A stretch of 64,000 nt of DNA. It comes from Candidatus Neomarinimicrobiota bacterium (lineage in GTDB: Bacteria > Fidelibacterota > JAANXI01). The stretch's first letter is position 1, and every line of letters starts with the position of its first letter. The notes beneath the pieces are model-generated. The model was given only the letters and a program-made list of their open reading frames with translations. It made no database searches and had not been told where the DNA came from. The position numbers were made by a program, and so were the translations under genes. Location of the stretch: NCBI GenBank assembly GCA_021734025.1, contig JAIPJS010000005.1, positions 190,112-254,111 of the forward strand. Reading direction: 5' to 3'. Positions 38,389-45,423 of the stretch are shown piece by piece.

Positions 38389-38454
38389 TGGTTACCTTTT
38401 ACTCCTTCGTTTTTTCCTCATCTTAATCATAATTTTGCTCTTACACATAAGTCA

Positions 38455-38537
38455 ATGTTCAAGTGTTCTTGTGTTTCCCAAAGGGATCCCTGCGGGGCAG
38501 GTAACGGCGTTTTACAGTGTTAACGTGTTACCGTGTT
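38455..38537 (-). repeat. Two AACACNNN arrays (read on the minus strand)
   Basis: On the plus strand, (A/G)TGTT begins at 38455, 38463 and 38471, and GTGTT at 38517, 38525 and 38533, followed by GTTAC at 38541: exact 8-bp steps. They lie upstream of, and in sense with, the minus-strand DUF2231 gene that starts at 38388. Confidence 0.85.
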
Positions 38538-38843
38538 ATGGTTACGGTCAGGCGTCTTGCGTCCCCAGTCCAGTGTCAATTGTGGCTTTTTCTTGGTAGT
38601 AACCACTTTAGCGGTGTTTGTTATTCATTCGTTGTTGATTGGGCTATTTTCAGAGCATTCGGTGTTTCATCTATTATTAATTTAATGTTTTTTTGCACCC
38701 TTCGCGGCTTTACGAGTCACTTTTTCTCTCAAAGCGGTATGCAATTTAATGCAGCTTCTCGTTATCCCCAAGTCGTATCGTTGAAATTGTCAACAATTGA
38801 CACTTGCAGAGCATTCGGTCTTCGGCTATATTATTGACGCAAT

Positions 38844-38858
38844 TGAGATTCAGTCTCA
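38844..38858. promoter_or_regulatory. Fur-family-like box 1
   Basis: TGAGATTCAGTCTCA is a 7-1-7 inverted repeat with perfect outer arms TGAGA/TCTCA, resembling the TGAGAATNATTCTCA variant of Fur boxes. Its centre is 21 bp, two helical turns, from the centre of box 2. Confidence 0.6.
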
Positions 38859-38864
38859 ATTAAA

Positions 38865-38879
38865 TGATAACGATTATCA
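38865..38879. promoter_or_regulatory. Fur-like box 2
   Basis: TGATAACGATTATCA matches the 7-1-7 Fur consensus TGATAATNATTATCA at all but one specified position. It ends 22 bases before the porin start codon, where a bound repressor would block transcription. Confidence 0.75.
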
Positions 38880-38901
38880 ATAAATTAGAATGGAGAGATT
38901 A

Positions 38902-40041
38902 ATGCAGTTTGCTATGATTCGTCGTCTTTCGGGTATTCTCGCTTGCTTTGGGATAGTTTTGTTCGCGCTACCGGCATTGGCACAGGATCGGCCGGCAACC
39001 CCTGGCGGTATCTATGATAAACCGTACATTGAAGAAGCCGGGCGCGGTACGGCAATCGGTGGATACATCGATATGGAGTGGGAAATCACCGAGGATAAAA
39101 ATACATTCGATCAGCACCGGTTCATCCCGTTTATCTTCAGCGAAATTAATGACCGGATCCACTTCGCCACCGAAATTGAATTTGAACATGGTGGGCGGGT
39201 TCCCGGCGATGGCGAAATTAAGCTCGAATTTGCGGCGCTGGATATTCAATTCACAGAATGGCTGACCTACCGTACCGGTGTGTTGCTTGCGCCGTTGGGT
39301 AAGTTCAACCTGGTGCATGACAGCCCGTGGAACGATTTTGTGTCTCGTCCCCTGGTTAACCGGCAATTGATTCCTACCACTCTCTCAGAGTCCGGTATGG
39401 GGTTCCACGGTACCATTTATCCCTCGGAAATGGGTGTTCTTGGATATGAACTGTATTTGGTGAACGGATTTAACGAGGGTATCATTGCAGGTCCAAACCA
39501 GGTACGCACCCGCGGTGGCCGCGGTTCGCTGGCCTCGGATAATAACCAGTCGAAATCGCTGGTGGGCCGCCTGGTGTATAGCCCCGTGCTTGGCATGGAA
39601 TTCGGCGGGAGCTTTCATACCGGCAATTACGATGACGGCGATGAACTCCGGCTAAGTATTTTGGGATTAGACGCAACTCTTCAAAAAGGACCGTTCGAAT
39701 TATTACTGGAAACTGCGTACTCCAGTACTGAAATGATGGTCAATTCAACCGTCGGACAGTTAGGATACTATGTCCAGCCCAATTATCACTTTGGTTTCGG
39801 CCTGATTCCCGGATTTCCTGAATCAAAGTTCACGGCGATGGCCCGCCTCGGTCGTATCAATTACAATATGGATGCGGATGGCGATATCGCTAACCGGTAT
39901 ACCGTGGGACTCAACTGGCGTCCTATTGAGGATACGGCGGTAAAGGTGGAGTACCTTATCCAGGAGGAAACGCCTCTGAATTCGACCACCGCCAATGAAA
40001 GCGAGGGTACATTCTTCTTTGGCGCCACTTCCTATTTTTAG
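38902..40041 (+). CDS. Outer-membrane porin-like barrel under Fur-like control
   Basis: ATG 38902 is chosen because GGAGAG lies 5-7 bases upstream; the longer frame starts at 38890 without one. A signal peptide ends at ALPALAQ. The mature protein, about 355 residues, is a strand-rich barrel: IGGYIDMEWEITED, FHRF-like basic strand QHRFIPFIFSEIND, LTYRTGVLLAPLGKFN, GYELYLVNG and a tail GTFFFGATSYF ending in Phe. It resembles phosphate-selective or general porins of the OprO/OprP type found in FCB bacteria. Two Fur-like boxes precede it, so it may pass iron or another metal; the ligand itself is not evident. It heads a four-gene unit. Confidence 0.72.
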   Translation: MQFAMIRRLSGILACFGIVLFALPALAQDRPATPGGIYDKPYIEEAGRGTAIGGYIDMEWEITEDKNTFDQHRFIPFIFSEINDRIHFATEIEFEHGGRVPGDGEIKLEFAALDIQFTEWLTYRTGVLLAPLGKFNLVHDSPWNDFVSRPLVNRQLIPTTLSESGMGFHGTIYPSEMGVLGYELYLVNGFNEGIIAGPNQVRTRGGRGSLASDNNQSKSLVGRLVYSPVLGMEFGGSFHTGNYDDGDELRLSILGLDATLQKGPFELLLETAYSSTEMMVNSTVGQLGYYVQPNYHFGFGLIPGFPESKFTAMARLGRINYNMDADGDIANRYTVGLNWRPIEDTAVKVEYLIQEETPLNSTTANESEGTFFFGATSYF

Positions 40042-40054
40042 AGCGTAAAACAAA

Positions 40055-40069
40055 TGAGATCCTGTCTCA
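40055..40069. promoter_or_regulatory. Fur-family-like box 3, ahead of the ferritin-like gene
   Basis: TGAGATCCTGTCTCA has the same TGAGA-N5-TCTCA frame as box 1. It is 14 bases after the porin stop and about 70 before the ferritin-like start, so it may control an internal promoter. Confidence 0.5.
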
Positions 40070-40101
40070 ATAGGATTGAAAAGCCCGGTCCGGGATCTTA
40101 C

Positions 40102-40124
40102 ATTACGCAAGCTGGCGTAATTTT
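40102..40124 (+). other. Small hairpin between porin and ferritin-like gene
   Basis: ATTACGC (40102-40108) and GCGTAAT (40115-40121) form a 7-bp stem followed by only TTT. It may be a weak attenuator or an mRNA-stabilising hairpin. Confidence 0.35.
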
Positions 40125-40139
40125 GGGAGAATGAACTAA

Positions 40140-40682
40140 ATGAGTGAAACACTCACGATAAAATATAAAGAACTGTTATCCCTGATGGAATCTGTGGAAA
40201 ATGGGATGAAACAGTATTACATCGGTCTGGCGGAGCGTTTTACCAATCGGGATTTGCAACATCTCTGGATTATGATGGCGCAACAGGAAGAGACACATAT
40301 CAGGCTGGTGCGCCTGATGCGCAAACGCAGCGCCCGGGATGAGGATCTGCAAAATTCCGAAATGGAAGTGAGCACCGAAAGCATGGAAACCATCAGGGAT
40401 TTTCTCGATAACTATCAGAAGGTTTTAGACGATCCAGAATTGTCAATTAAACAGGGATTCCAATTGGCGTTGACGCTGGAAAGTCTGGAACTGGAACCGA
40501 TTTATAAACCGTTTATCGCCAAACAGGATGAACCGACCCAGGATGTGCTTGAAGAACTGCTCGAGAGTGAAGATATGCACCTCAATATTCTGGTGAAATC
40601 GGTCAAACGGCATATTAATGACAAAAAATTCCATCAGTATGCCGACAGCGTTCTGCAGGAACATACGGCCCACTCTAATTGA
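40140..40682 (+). CDS. Ferritin-like di-iron (rubrerythrin-like) protein
   Basis: The 180-residue all-helical protein has two ExxH motifs, EETH near residue 50-53 and EDMH near 144-147, and acidic residues at the matching helix positions (ENGMKQYY near 20, ESLELEP near 118), the pattern of a four-helix di-iron site as in rubrerythrin or ferritin. There is no signal peptide and no rubredoxin domain. GGGAG lies about 10 bases upstream. It stands between a porin and an FMN-binding protein, with Fur-like boxes before the porin and before itself; iron storage or peroxide reduction is a reasonable guess. Its stop is eight bases before the next start. Confidence 0.75.
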   Translation: MSETLTIKYKELLSLMESVENGMKQYYIGLAERFTNRDLQHLWIMMAQQEETHIRLVRLMRKRSARDEDLQNSEMEVSTESMETIRDFLDNYQKVLDDPELSIKQGFQLALTLESLELEPIYKPFIAKQDEPTQDVLEELLESEDMHLNILVKSVKRHINDKKFHQYADSVLQEHTAHSN

Positions 40683-40687
40683 GCTGT

Positions 40688-41266
40688 ATGAAGACTCTCC
40701 TGTCCGGCCTCTTTGTCTCTTTCCTTTTCGCTCTCCCGCTGTATGCCCAGGAGCAACCTCCCAGCGATGTTGATCTCGGACCGGCACAATATCTCCTTAC
40801 TCCCGCCGAGGCGATTCAAGAGATTTTCGGTACGAATGTAGACACTCGTATCGATACCATTCGAATAACTCAACAAATACGGGACACCCTTGCAACTGAA
40901 TTGCATCGGTCCATCCCTGACTCGACATATATAGTGCAGCAGGTATTTAAGGAGGGAAACCGAATCGGTTATGCCATGGAAATCAACGAATACGGAAAAT
41001 ACCGACCGATTACAATGTTAGTAGGCGTAGACGCGGATTTCCAGGTGGAGGGCGTTCGGATATTAGTATACCGTGAGAACCGTGGAGGCGAAGTGCAGCG
41101 GGAGCGGTTTCTCTATCAGTACCGAAATATGACCACAGACGACCCCGTCCGCATTAACCAGGACATTATTAACATTTCCGGTGCGACTATTTCAGTCCGT
41201 GGAGTCAATGCAGGGGTTCGGCTGGTTCTGCATCTGCTGGAAGCCTATTACGGTCAGTCCCAATGA
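40688..41266 (+). CDS. Exported FMN-binding domain protein (RnfG/NqrC-like)
   Basis: ATG 40688 gives MKTLLSGLFVSFLFALPLYAQ, a clean signal peptide; TTG 40679 is an alternative. The mature 170 residues end in an FMN-binding domain with NISGATISVRGVNAG near residue 160-175; the SGATIS part matches the motif in which Thr is covalently flavinylated by ApbE in RnfG and NqrC. The usual Asp three residues before the Ser is not there, although an Asp lies five before. A redox role in the periplasm is likely. ApbE is not in the window. It overlaps the next gene by ATGA and is thus tightly coupled to a membrane protein that could pass electrons to it. Confidence 0.75.
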   Translation: MKTLLSGLFVSFLFALPLYAQEQPPSDVDLGPAQYLLTPAEAIQEIFGTNVDTRIDTIRITQQIRDTLATELHRSIPDSTYIVQQVFKEGNRIGYAMEINEYGKYRPITMLVGVDADFQVEGVRILVYRENRGGEVQRERFLYQYRNMTTDDPVRINQDIINISGATISVRGVNAGVRLVLHLLEAYYGQSQ

Positions 41267-41754
41267 GTTCCGTAACGGAGATTCACCTATCCGAACTGCC
41301 GGCATCGCTCAGGAAGATGCTGGCACTCTTCCTGATAACATTAACTGCAGCGTATCTCATCGGACTGGGATATGTCTACTTTAACACGGATATGACCTAT
41401 ACCGGAGTGGCCGAGGATTTTCGCGGCTCTGAGACAGAGATGAAATTTGAGAAACCGGCCGGGGAAATGTTCCAAACCGTGCACAACCATATGTTTGGAC
41501 TCAGCCTCACATTTCTTCTGACCGGAGCTATATTTTTTTTCTCTTCCTTTCCCCCGGGGATATGGAAAACTTTTTTCCTCACCGAGCCATTTATCTCAAT
41601 TATCGTCAGTTTCGGCAGCTTCTGGCTGATTCGCTATTTTTCTCCGGCATGGACGTATTTACTGATGCTTTCCGGTTTTCTCATGGCGCTGGGGTTTTTT
41701 GTGCAGGTAGGGTGGTCACTGTACGATTTGATGATTCGGCGGGGTGAAGAATAA
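41263..41754 (+). CDS. Four-helix membrane protein coupled to the FMN-binding protein
   Basis: The 163-residue protein has four hydrophobic segments (about residues 19-38, 73-95, 106-123, 128-150). The motif VHNHMFGLSL at the start of helix 2 places two His residues at the membrane face, possible haem or quinone ligands; the periplasmic loop between helices 1 and 2 is charged. I recognise no named family. The ATGA overlap with the FMN-binding gene implies joint translation, and the pair resembles electron-transfer couples in which a membrane protein feeds an extracytosolic flavoprotein (inference). No terminator follows at once; a repeat of the GTCATCC family begins 15 bases later. Confidence 0.6.
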   Translation: MSSVTEIHLSELPASLRKMLALFLITLTAAYLIGLGYVYFNTDMTYTGVAEDFRGSETEMKFEKPAGEMFQTVHNHMFGLSLTFLLTGAIFFFSSFPPGIWKTFFLTEPFISIIVSFGSFWLIRYFSPAWTYLLMLSGFLMALGFFVQVGWSLYDLMIRRGEE

Positions 41755-42303
41755 AAACATCCATACCAGTCATCCCGAGTGAAGTTCCGGTTTGTTGGGA
41801 CGGAGTCGAGGGATCTGGTCAATTTTATCCCGGAAATCTCATCACGAGATTCCTCGGCTCGCTTCGCTCGCTCGGAATGACATACTATTCCTACCTATGA
41901 TGGTTAGAATTATCCCAGTCATCCTGAGCGATGATTCGAGGCAATCGAACCGCAGACGTCCCCCAAAGGGAGCCCTACGGGGAAGGATCTCGTTCGCTCA
42001 CCTCCGTTCACGAAATTCATTAACCGAACCCACCCGCTACACTCAATTGGAGTGAGCGCTTCCGGCGTCACTGACAGTGAGTTGACAGAGCCAGAATAAC
42101 GGTCATCGACGCTGTTAGCGATCGGTGACGGAAATGACTCTCCCTGGCAAAAATAGGTGGCAGCCGGCAAAGATAATATTATGCAAAGATCCCCGCATTT
42201 TCCTGTTGCATTTCACGCCAAAATTATTTATTGCATCAACTAAAGTCGCCTTCTATATTAGCGGCGTAATTGGCACATTAAACACATAACGAATCGAAAT
42301 ATT
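41755..42303. other. Gene-free region with GTCATCC-type repeats and part B of the composite element
   Basis: The 549-bp spacer contains two face-to-face copies of a GTCATCC...GGATC(T/C) repeat (about 41770-41990), with the phrase CTCGGCTCGCTTCGCTCGCT, and a stand-alone part-B-like segment (about 42063-42135: CGTCACTGACAG...TCGGTGACGG). The leader of the zinc-ribbon gene occupies the last 100 bases. No gene seen. Confidence 0.7.
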
Positions 42304-42639
42304 ATGATAAGTCTTGCGTGTCCAAATTGTGAAGAACCGCTGGAAGAGGAATCCCTGGAAAAATCGCTGATTTGCCCGCATTGCAGTATCAATATGAAGC
42401 AGCCGAAGTTTCAGGATTTCCTTGAATACTTAATGATGCAGGGGATTGTGGAGGAAGTGGATTTTTTCGATCTGCAGTTATATGGCGATGAGATAATGAG
42501 CCCGTTTCAGTCCGAATTTGACGATGCGGATACATCACCATATGAAAAAGGTTCCACCCCATATACGCCGTATCGGGATAATATGGATAATATGGCGGAG
42601 GGTGAAGACACCGAACAAGATGAGGACGAGGACTGGTAG
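42304..42639 (+). CDS. Small zinc-ribbon protein with acidic tail, function unknown
   Basis: The 111-residue protein begins with a zinc ribbon: CPNC at residues 6-9 and CPHC at 24-27, with EEPLEEESLEKSLI between. After a short helix (FQDFLEYLMMQGIVEE) the rest is disordered and acidic, ending EQDEDEDW. Such small ribbons may bind RNA, DNA or protein; I recognise no family. It is followed by a clear terminator (42682-42721), so it is probably its own transcription unit. Confidence 0.65.
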   Translation: MISLACPNCEEPLEEESLEKSLICPHCSINMKQPKFQDFLEYLMMQGIVEEVDFFDLQLYGDEIMSPFQSEFDDADTSPYEKGSTPYTPYRDNMDNMAEGEDTEQDEDEDW

Positions 42640-42681
42640 AGAGAAATAGTACCTGTAGCACTGATTAAGTAGTTGCTTGCG

Positions 42682-42721
42682 ACGGCATTGTGAGAGTTAT
42701 TTCCTGCAATGCCGTTTTTTT
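42682..42721 (+). terminator. Intrinsic terminator after the zinc-ribbon gene
   Basis: ACGGCATTG (42682-42690) pairs with CAATGCCGT (42707-42715) around a 16-base loop, followed by seven T. Confidence 0.9.
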
Positions 42722-42821
42722 ATGTGTTCATTACGTTGCATCCTGTTTTGGAATCACGGTCCGGTTCCGTACCTTTACACAAATTATTCGAAACCATTTA
42801 GCACAACATGTGGAGTAAAAT

Positions 42822-43175
42822 ATGTCAGACGATGAAAACAAAAAGTCCAAGAACCCACAACAGGGTCAACAGCAGCAGGTAAATATCGAATTACCCGAGG
42901 AGTTGGCTGACGGCGAATATGCGAATTTTGTCGTTATCACCCATTCTCATGCGGAATTTATCCTGGATTTTACCAGAGTGGTACCCGGGAGTCCCAAGGC
43001 GAAGGTGCAGTCCCGGGTTATTATGGCGCCCCAGAATGCCAAAGCGCTTCTGAACGCGCTGGAAAACAATATTGAGCGATACGAACAGCAGCACGGCGAA
43101 ATTAAAGTCCAGAGTAATCAGCAAGGCCCCGGACCGTTCGGATTTAACCCCCCGGATGACGTCCTGCCGAACTAG
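42822..43175 (+). CDS. DUF3467 protein
   Basis: The 117-residue protein has a Gln-rich N-terminus (QQGQQQQ) and a DUF3467 core: LPEELADGEYANFVVITHSH, EFILDFTRVVPG, SRVIMAPQNAKALLNAL. Proteins of this family are small and widely conserved in several phyla, without a known function. TGGAGT precedes the start. It converges on tryptophanase with a gap of only three bases between the stop codons. Confidence 0.85.
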   Translation: MSDDENKKSKNPQQGQQQQVNIELPEELADGEYANFVVITHSHAEFILDFTRVVPGSPKAKVQSRVIMAPQNAKALLNALENNIERYEQQHGEIKVQSNQQGPGPFGFNPPDDVLPN

Positions 43176-43178
43176 ATT

Positions 43179-44558
43179 TTATGCGTTGATTGGGAGCAGT
43201 CGGGCTGTGAAGTGCCGAAGCACAGGCGCTTCCTTGACGATCCGTAATCCTTTGAGTTCGTCACGTCTTTCATAGATTTCGATTATTGATTCCGCAACGT
43301 ACTGCATCTGCATATTGGTGTAGACGCGCCGCGGTATGGCTAAGCGGACTAATTCCAGATCCGGATAGACGGTCTCGCCTGTGTCCTGATTTTCATGAGC
43401 AAACATCAGCGAACCGATTTCTACGGCACGAATGCCAGCGGCCACGTACAGCTCACAGGTAAGCCTCTGTCCCGGGAACTGACTTTGTGGGATCTGCGGG
43501 AGAAACGATTTTGCGTCAAGATAGAGTGCATGTCCCCCGGTCGGCTTAAGATACGGGACGCCGGCGTCGTCCAGCATTTCTCCGAGACTCTGCACCTGCG
43601 AAATGCGATAGGCCAGATAATCTTCGTTCAGCACTTCCCGGAGTCCCCGGGCGATGGCTTCCAAATCCCGGCCGGCCATGCCGCCGTAGGTCGGAAACCC
43701 TTCGATGAGTATCAGCCGGTTGGTGATCTGCTCGGCCAGCGCATCGTCATTCATGGTGATAAAGCCGCCCATATTGACCAACCCGTCCTTCTTGGCGGAC
43801 ATGGTGGCGCCGTCGGCATACGAAAACATCTCCCGCGCAATCTCTTCGATAGATTTATCCGCGTAACCCTCTTCCCGCATCTTGATGAAATAGGCATTTT
43901 CAGCAAACCGGCATGCGTCCAGATAGAGCGGTATATTGTATTTTGACAGTATTTCTTTGGTCTCCCGGAGGTTACGCATTGAGACGGGCTGACCGCCGCC
44001 GGAATTGTTGGTGATGGTGATCATGCAGAGCGGGATGCGATCCGCGCCGTATTCATCTATGGTAGCCTGCAGTTTATCCAGGTCCATGTTTCCCTTGAAC
44101 GGGGCGATGACCGTAGGATCTCTGCCTTCATCCACCACGAGATCGACGGCCTGGGCTCCGTTATATTCCACGTTGGCACGTGTGGTATCAAAATGAGTGT
44201 TGTTCGGGATAACCGAATTTGCATTGCAGATGGTCGAAAACAGCAGGTTTTCCGCAACTCGTCCCTGATGCGTCGGAATGACGTGCTCAAAACCGTAGAT
44301 ATCTTTGATTGCTTCTTCAAAGTGATAGTAATTGCGGCTGCCGGCGTAACTTTCGTCGCCGTGCATCATTCCGGCCCACTGGTTGTCACTCATGGCGGAG
44401 GTGCCGCTGTCGGTGAGCAGATCGATATATATTTTTTCGGCGGCGATATTGAAGACGTTGTATCCGGCGTCCCGGATGATCTGTTCGCGCTCTTCCCGGG
44501 TGGTGCGTTCAATCCGTTCGACGACCTTAATCTTGAACGGTTCGGGGGGATATTTCAT
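43179..44558 (-). CDS. tnaA: Tryptophanase (PLP-dependent beta-elimination lyase)
   Basis: The enzyme splits L-tryptophan into indole, pyruvate and ammonia. The 459-residue protein opens with PPEPFKIKVVERI and has IYIDLLTDSGTSAMSD, DESYAGSRNYYHFEE, IPTHQGR (phosphate-binding), the PLP-lysine segment MSAKKDGLVNMGG near residue 255, and HFTARLLPI at the end. AGIRAVEIGS matches tryptophanases, whereas tyrosine phenol-lyases have an Arg (MERG) at the matching place, so tryptophanase is preferred. One oddity is THQGRV where most members have GRG. No TnaC-type leader peptide was seen. It stands alone on the minus strand. Confidence 0.88.
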   Translation of the reverse strand: MKYPPEPFKIKVVERIERTTREEREQIIRDAGYNVFNIAAEKIYIDLLTDSGTSAMSDNQWAGMMHGDESYAGSRNYYHFEEAIKDIYGFEHVIPTHQGRVAENLLFSTICNANSVIPNNTHFDTTRANVEYNGAQAVDLVVDEGRDPTVIAPFKGNMDLDKLQATIDEYGADRIPLCMITITNNSGGGQPVSMRNLRETKEILSKYNIPLYLDACRFAENAYFIKMREEGYADKSIEEIAREMFSYADGATMSAKKDGLVNMGGFITMNDDALAEQITNRLILIEGFPTYGGMAGRDLEAIARGLREVLNEDYLAYRISQVQSLGEMLDDAGVPYLKPTGGHALYLDAKSFLPQIPQSQFPGQRLTCELYVAAGIRAVEIGSLMFAHENQDTGETVYPDLELVRLAIPRRVYTNMQMQYVAESIIEIYERRDELKGLRIVKEAPVLRHFTARLLPINA

Positions 44559-44730
44559 GACCGGATCCTTTCGTTTGAGAAATTGATTACGTGCAAAACA
44601 AAATGATGGACTGAGGAGTTTACCATGCTGGTATCAATATAGAGTAACGGGAAAGGATGCACAAGATGAGGAAATTGCATCCGTTGAAGATTGCTCTCGG
44701 CATCGTTACTGGTATCGAGTTGAGCAAACA

Positions 44731-44762
44731 CCGCCCATGACGCTGCGAGCGGTCATGGGCGG
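44731..44762. terminator. Strong hairpin, possible csaA terminator
   Basis: An 11-bp perfect outer stem plus three inner pairs. On the minus strand it is followed by TGTTTGC, a poor T tract. Confidence 0.45.
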
Positions 44763-44827
44763 GAGATAAATTAATCCAAGCAATTTGTTGTAATGAACTT
44801 TAAGGTGATTATTAGAGAAAATAACAA

Positions 44828-44861
44828 GACCCTTCCAGGGTCAGCGATCCCTGAAAGGGTC
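44828..44861. repeat. Palindrome family C, copy 2
   Basis: GACCCTTCCAGGGTC, AGC, then GATCCCTGAAAGGGTC; related to 14495-14528 and 56717-56750. Confidence 0.85.
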
Positions 44862-44885
44862 CCCATAGAAGTGGCTTATGAGAAC

Positions 44886-45218
44886 TCAATACACCACACT
44901 CCCGTTTTTAATAGCCGAATCCGGACGCAACAGCACCACTCCATCGTCGGTGTCGACGCCCAACACCAGCACCTCGGAAATGAATGGTCCAATCTGCTTC
45001 GGCGGGAAGTTGACGACGGCGATAATCTGTGTTCCTTCGAGTTCTTCCAAAGAGTATAAATCGGTTATCTGTGCACTGGATTGTTTGACCCCCAGCTCGC
45101 CAAAATCGATAATCAGTTTATACGCCGGCTGCCGGGCCTCCCGGAATTCCTCGGCAGAGATAATCGTTCCGGCGCGGATGTCGAGTTTTGCGAAAGTATC
45201 GTAGGTGGTTTGGCTCAT
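44886..45218 (-). CDS. csaA: CsaA-type tRNA-binding/chaperone protein
   Basis: A 110-residue OB-fold protein of the Trbp111/CsaA class: FAKLDIRAGTIISAEEF at the start, ARQPAYKLIIDFGELGVKQSSAQIT in the middle, VVNFPPKQIGPFISEVLVLG and the terminal DGVVLL. CsaA forms a dimer and has been linked to protein export and tRNA binding. TGGAG lies six bases before the start. An AACAC array (45226-45245, minus strand) is immediately upstream. Confidence 0.93.
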   Translation of the reverse strand: MSQTTYDTFAKLDIRAGTIISAEEFREARQPAYKLIIDFGELGVKQSSAQITDLYSLEELEGTQIIAVVNFPPKQIGPFISEVLVLGVDTDDGVVLLRPDSAIKNGSVVY

Positions 45219-45225
45219 GACTCCA

Positions 45226-45245
45226 GTGTTCGAGTGTTAAGTGTT
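45226..45245 (-). repeat. AACACNNN array just upstream of csaA
   Basis: On the plus strand GTGTT begins at 45226 and 45234 (8 bp) and again at 45241 (7 bp). Read in the csaA direction this is a sense AACAC array starting 8 bases before the start codon. Confidence 0.75.
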
Positions 45246-45329
45246 CGCGTAACAGACCTTTTTCGCAACCCCGCCCCGGAAGGGGCTCCTACTGGATCAA
45301 AGCCGCTATATTTTATTACAATTTGGGCA

Positions 45330-45420
45330 GGAGGCTCTGCGTTCTTAGCGTCTTTGCGGTAAATTTTTTTGTCTGTTATCTGTGCTAATCTTTTGTATCT
45401 GCGTTCATCTGCGTGCGATT
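45330..45420. repeat. Interspersed low-complexity segment downstream of the peroxiredoxin
   Basis: The stretch carries CTTAGCGTCTTTGCGGTAAA and the near-duplicate ATCTGCGTTC/ATCTGCGTGC. It resembles dispersed non-coding repeats seen in other bacterial genomes, but only one copy is in the window. Confidence 0.4.
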
Positions 45421-45423
45421 AGT

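Larger units (their letters stand above)
38389..38901. promoter_or_regulatory. Divergent control region between DUF2231 gene and the porin operon
   Basis: The 513-bp region holds GTGTT arrays (38455-38475 and 38517-38537), a repeated word AGAGCATTCGGT (near 38647 and 38809), and two Fur-like boxes just ahead of the porin gene. A candidate -35 TTGACG (38834-38839) lies immediately upstream of the first box; the -10 is not clear. No gene is seen. Confidence 0.6.
44559..44885. other. Spacer upstream of tnaA and downstream of csaA
   Basis: The 327-bp region has a strong hairpin (44731-44762: CCGCCCATGAC against GTCATGGGCGG, with inner GCT/AGC pairs) and palindrome family C (44828-44861). Both may serve as terminators for csaA read leftward; on that strand the first is followed by TGTTTGC. 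No leader peptide gene for tnaA was found. Confidence 0.6.

Noticed and set aside
43179-44558. Tyrosine phenol-lyase
   Set aside because: The AVEIGS segment matches tryptophanase; the Arg characteristic of tyrosine phenol-lyase at the matching place is missing.
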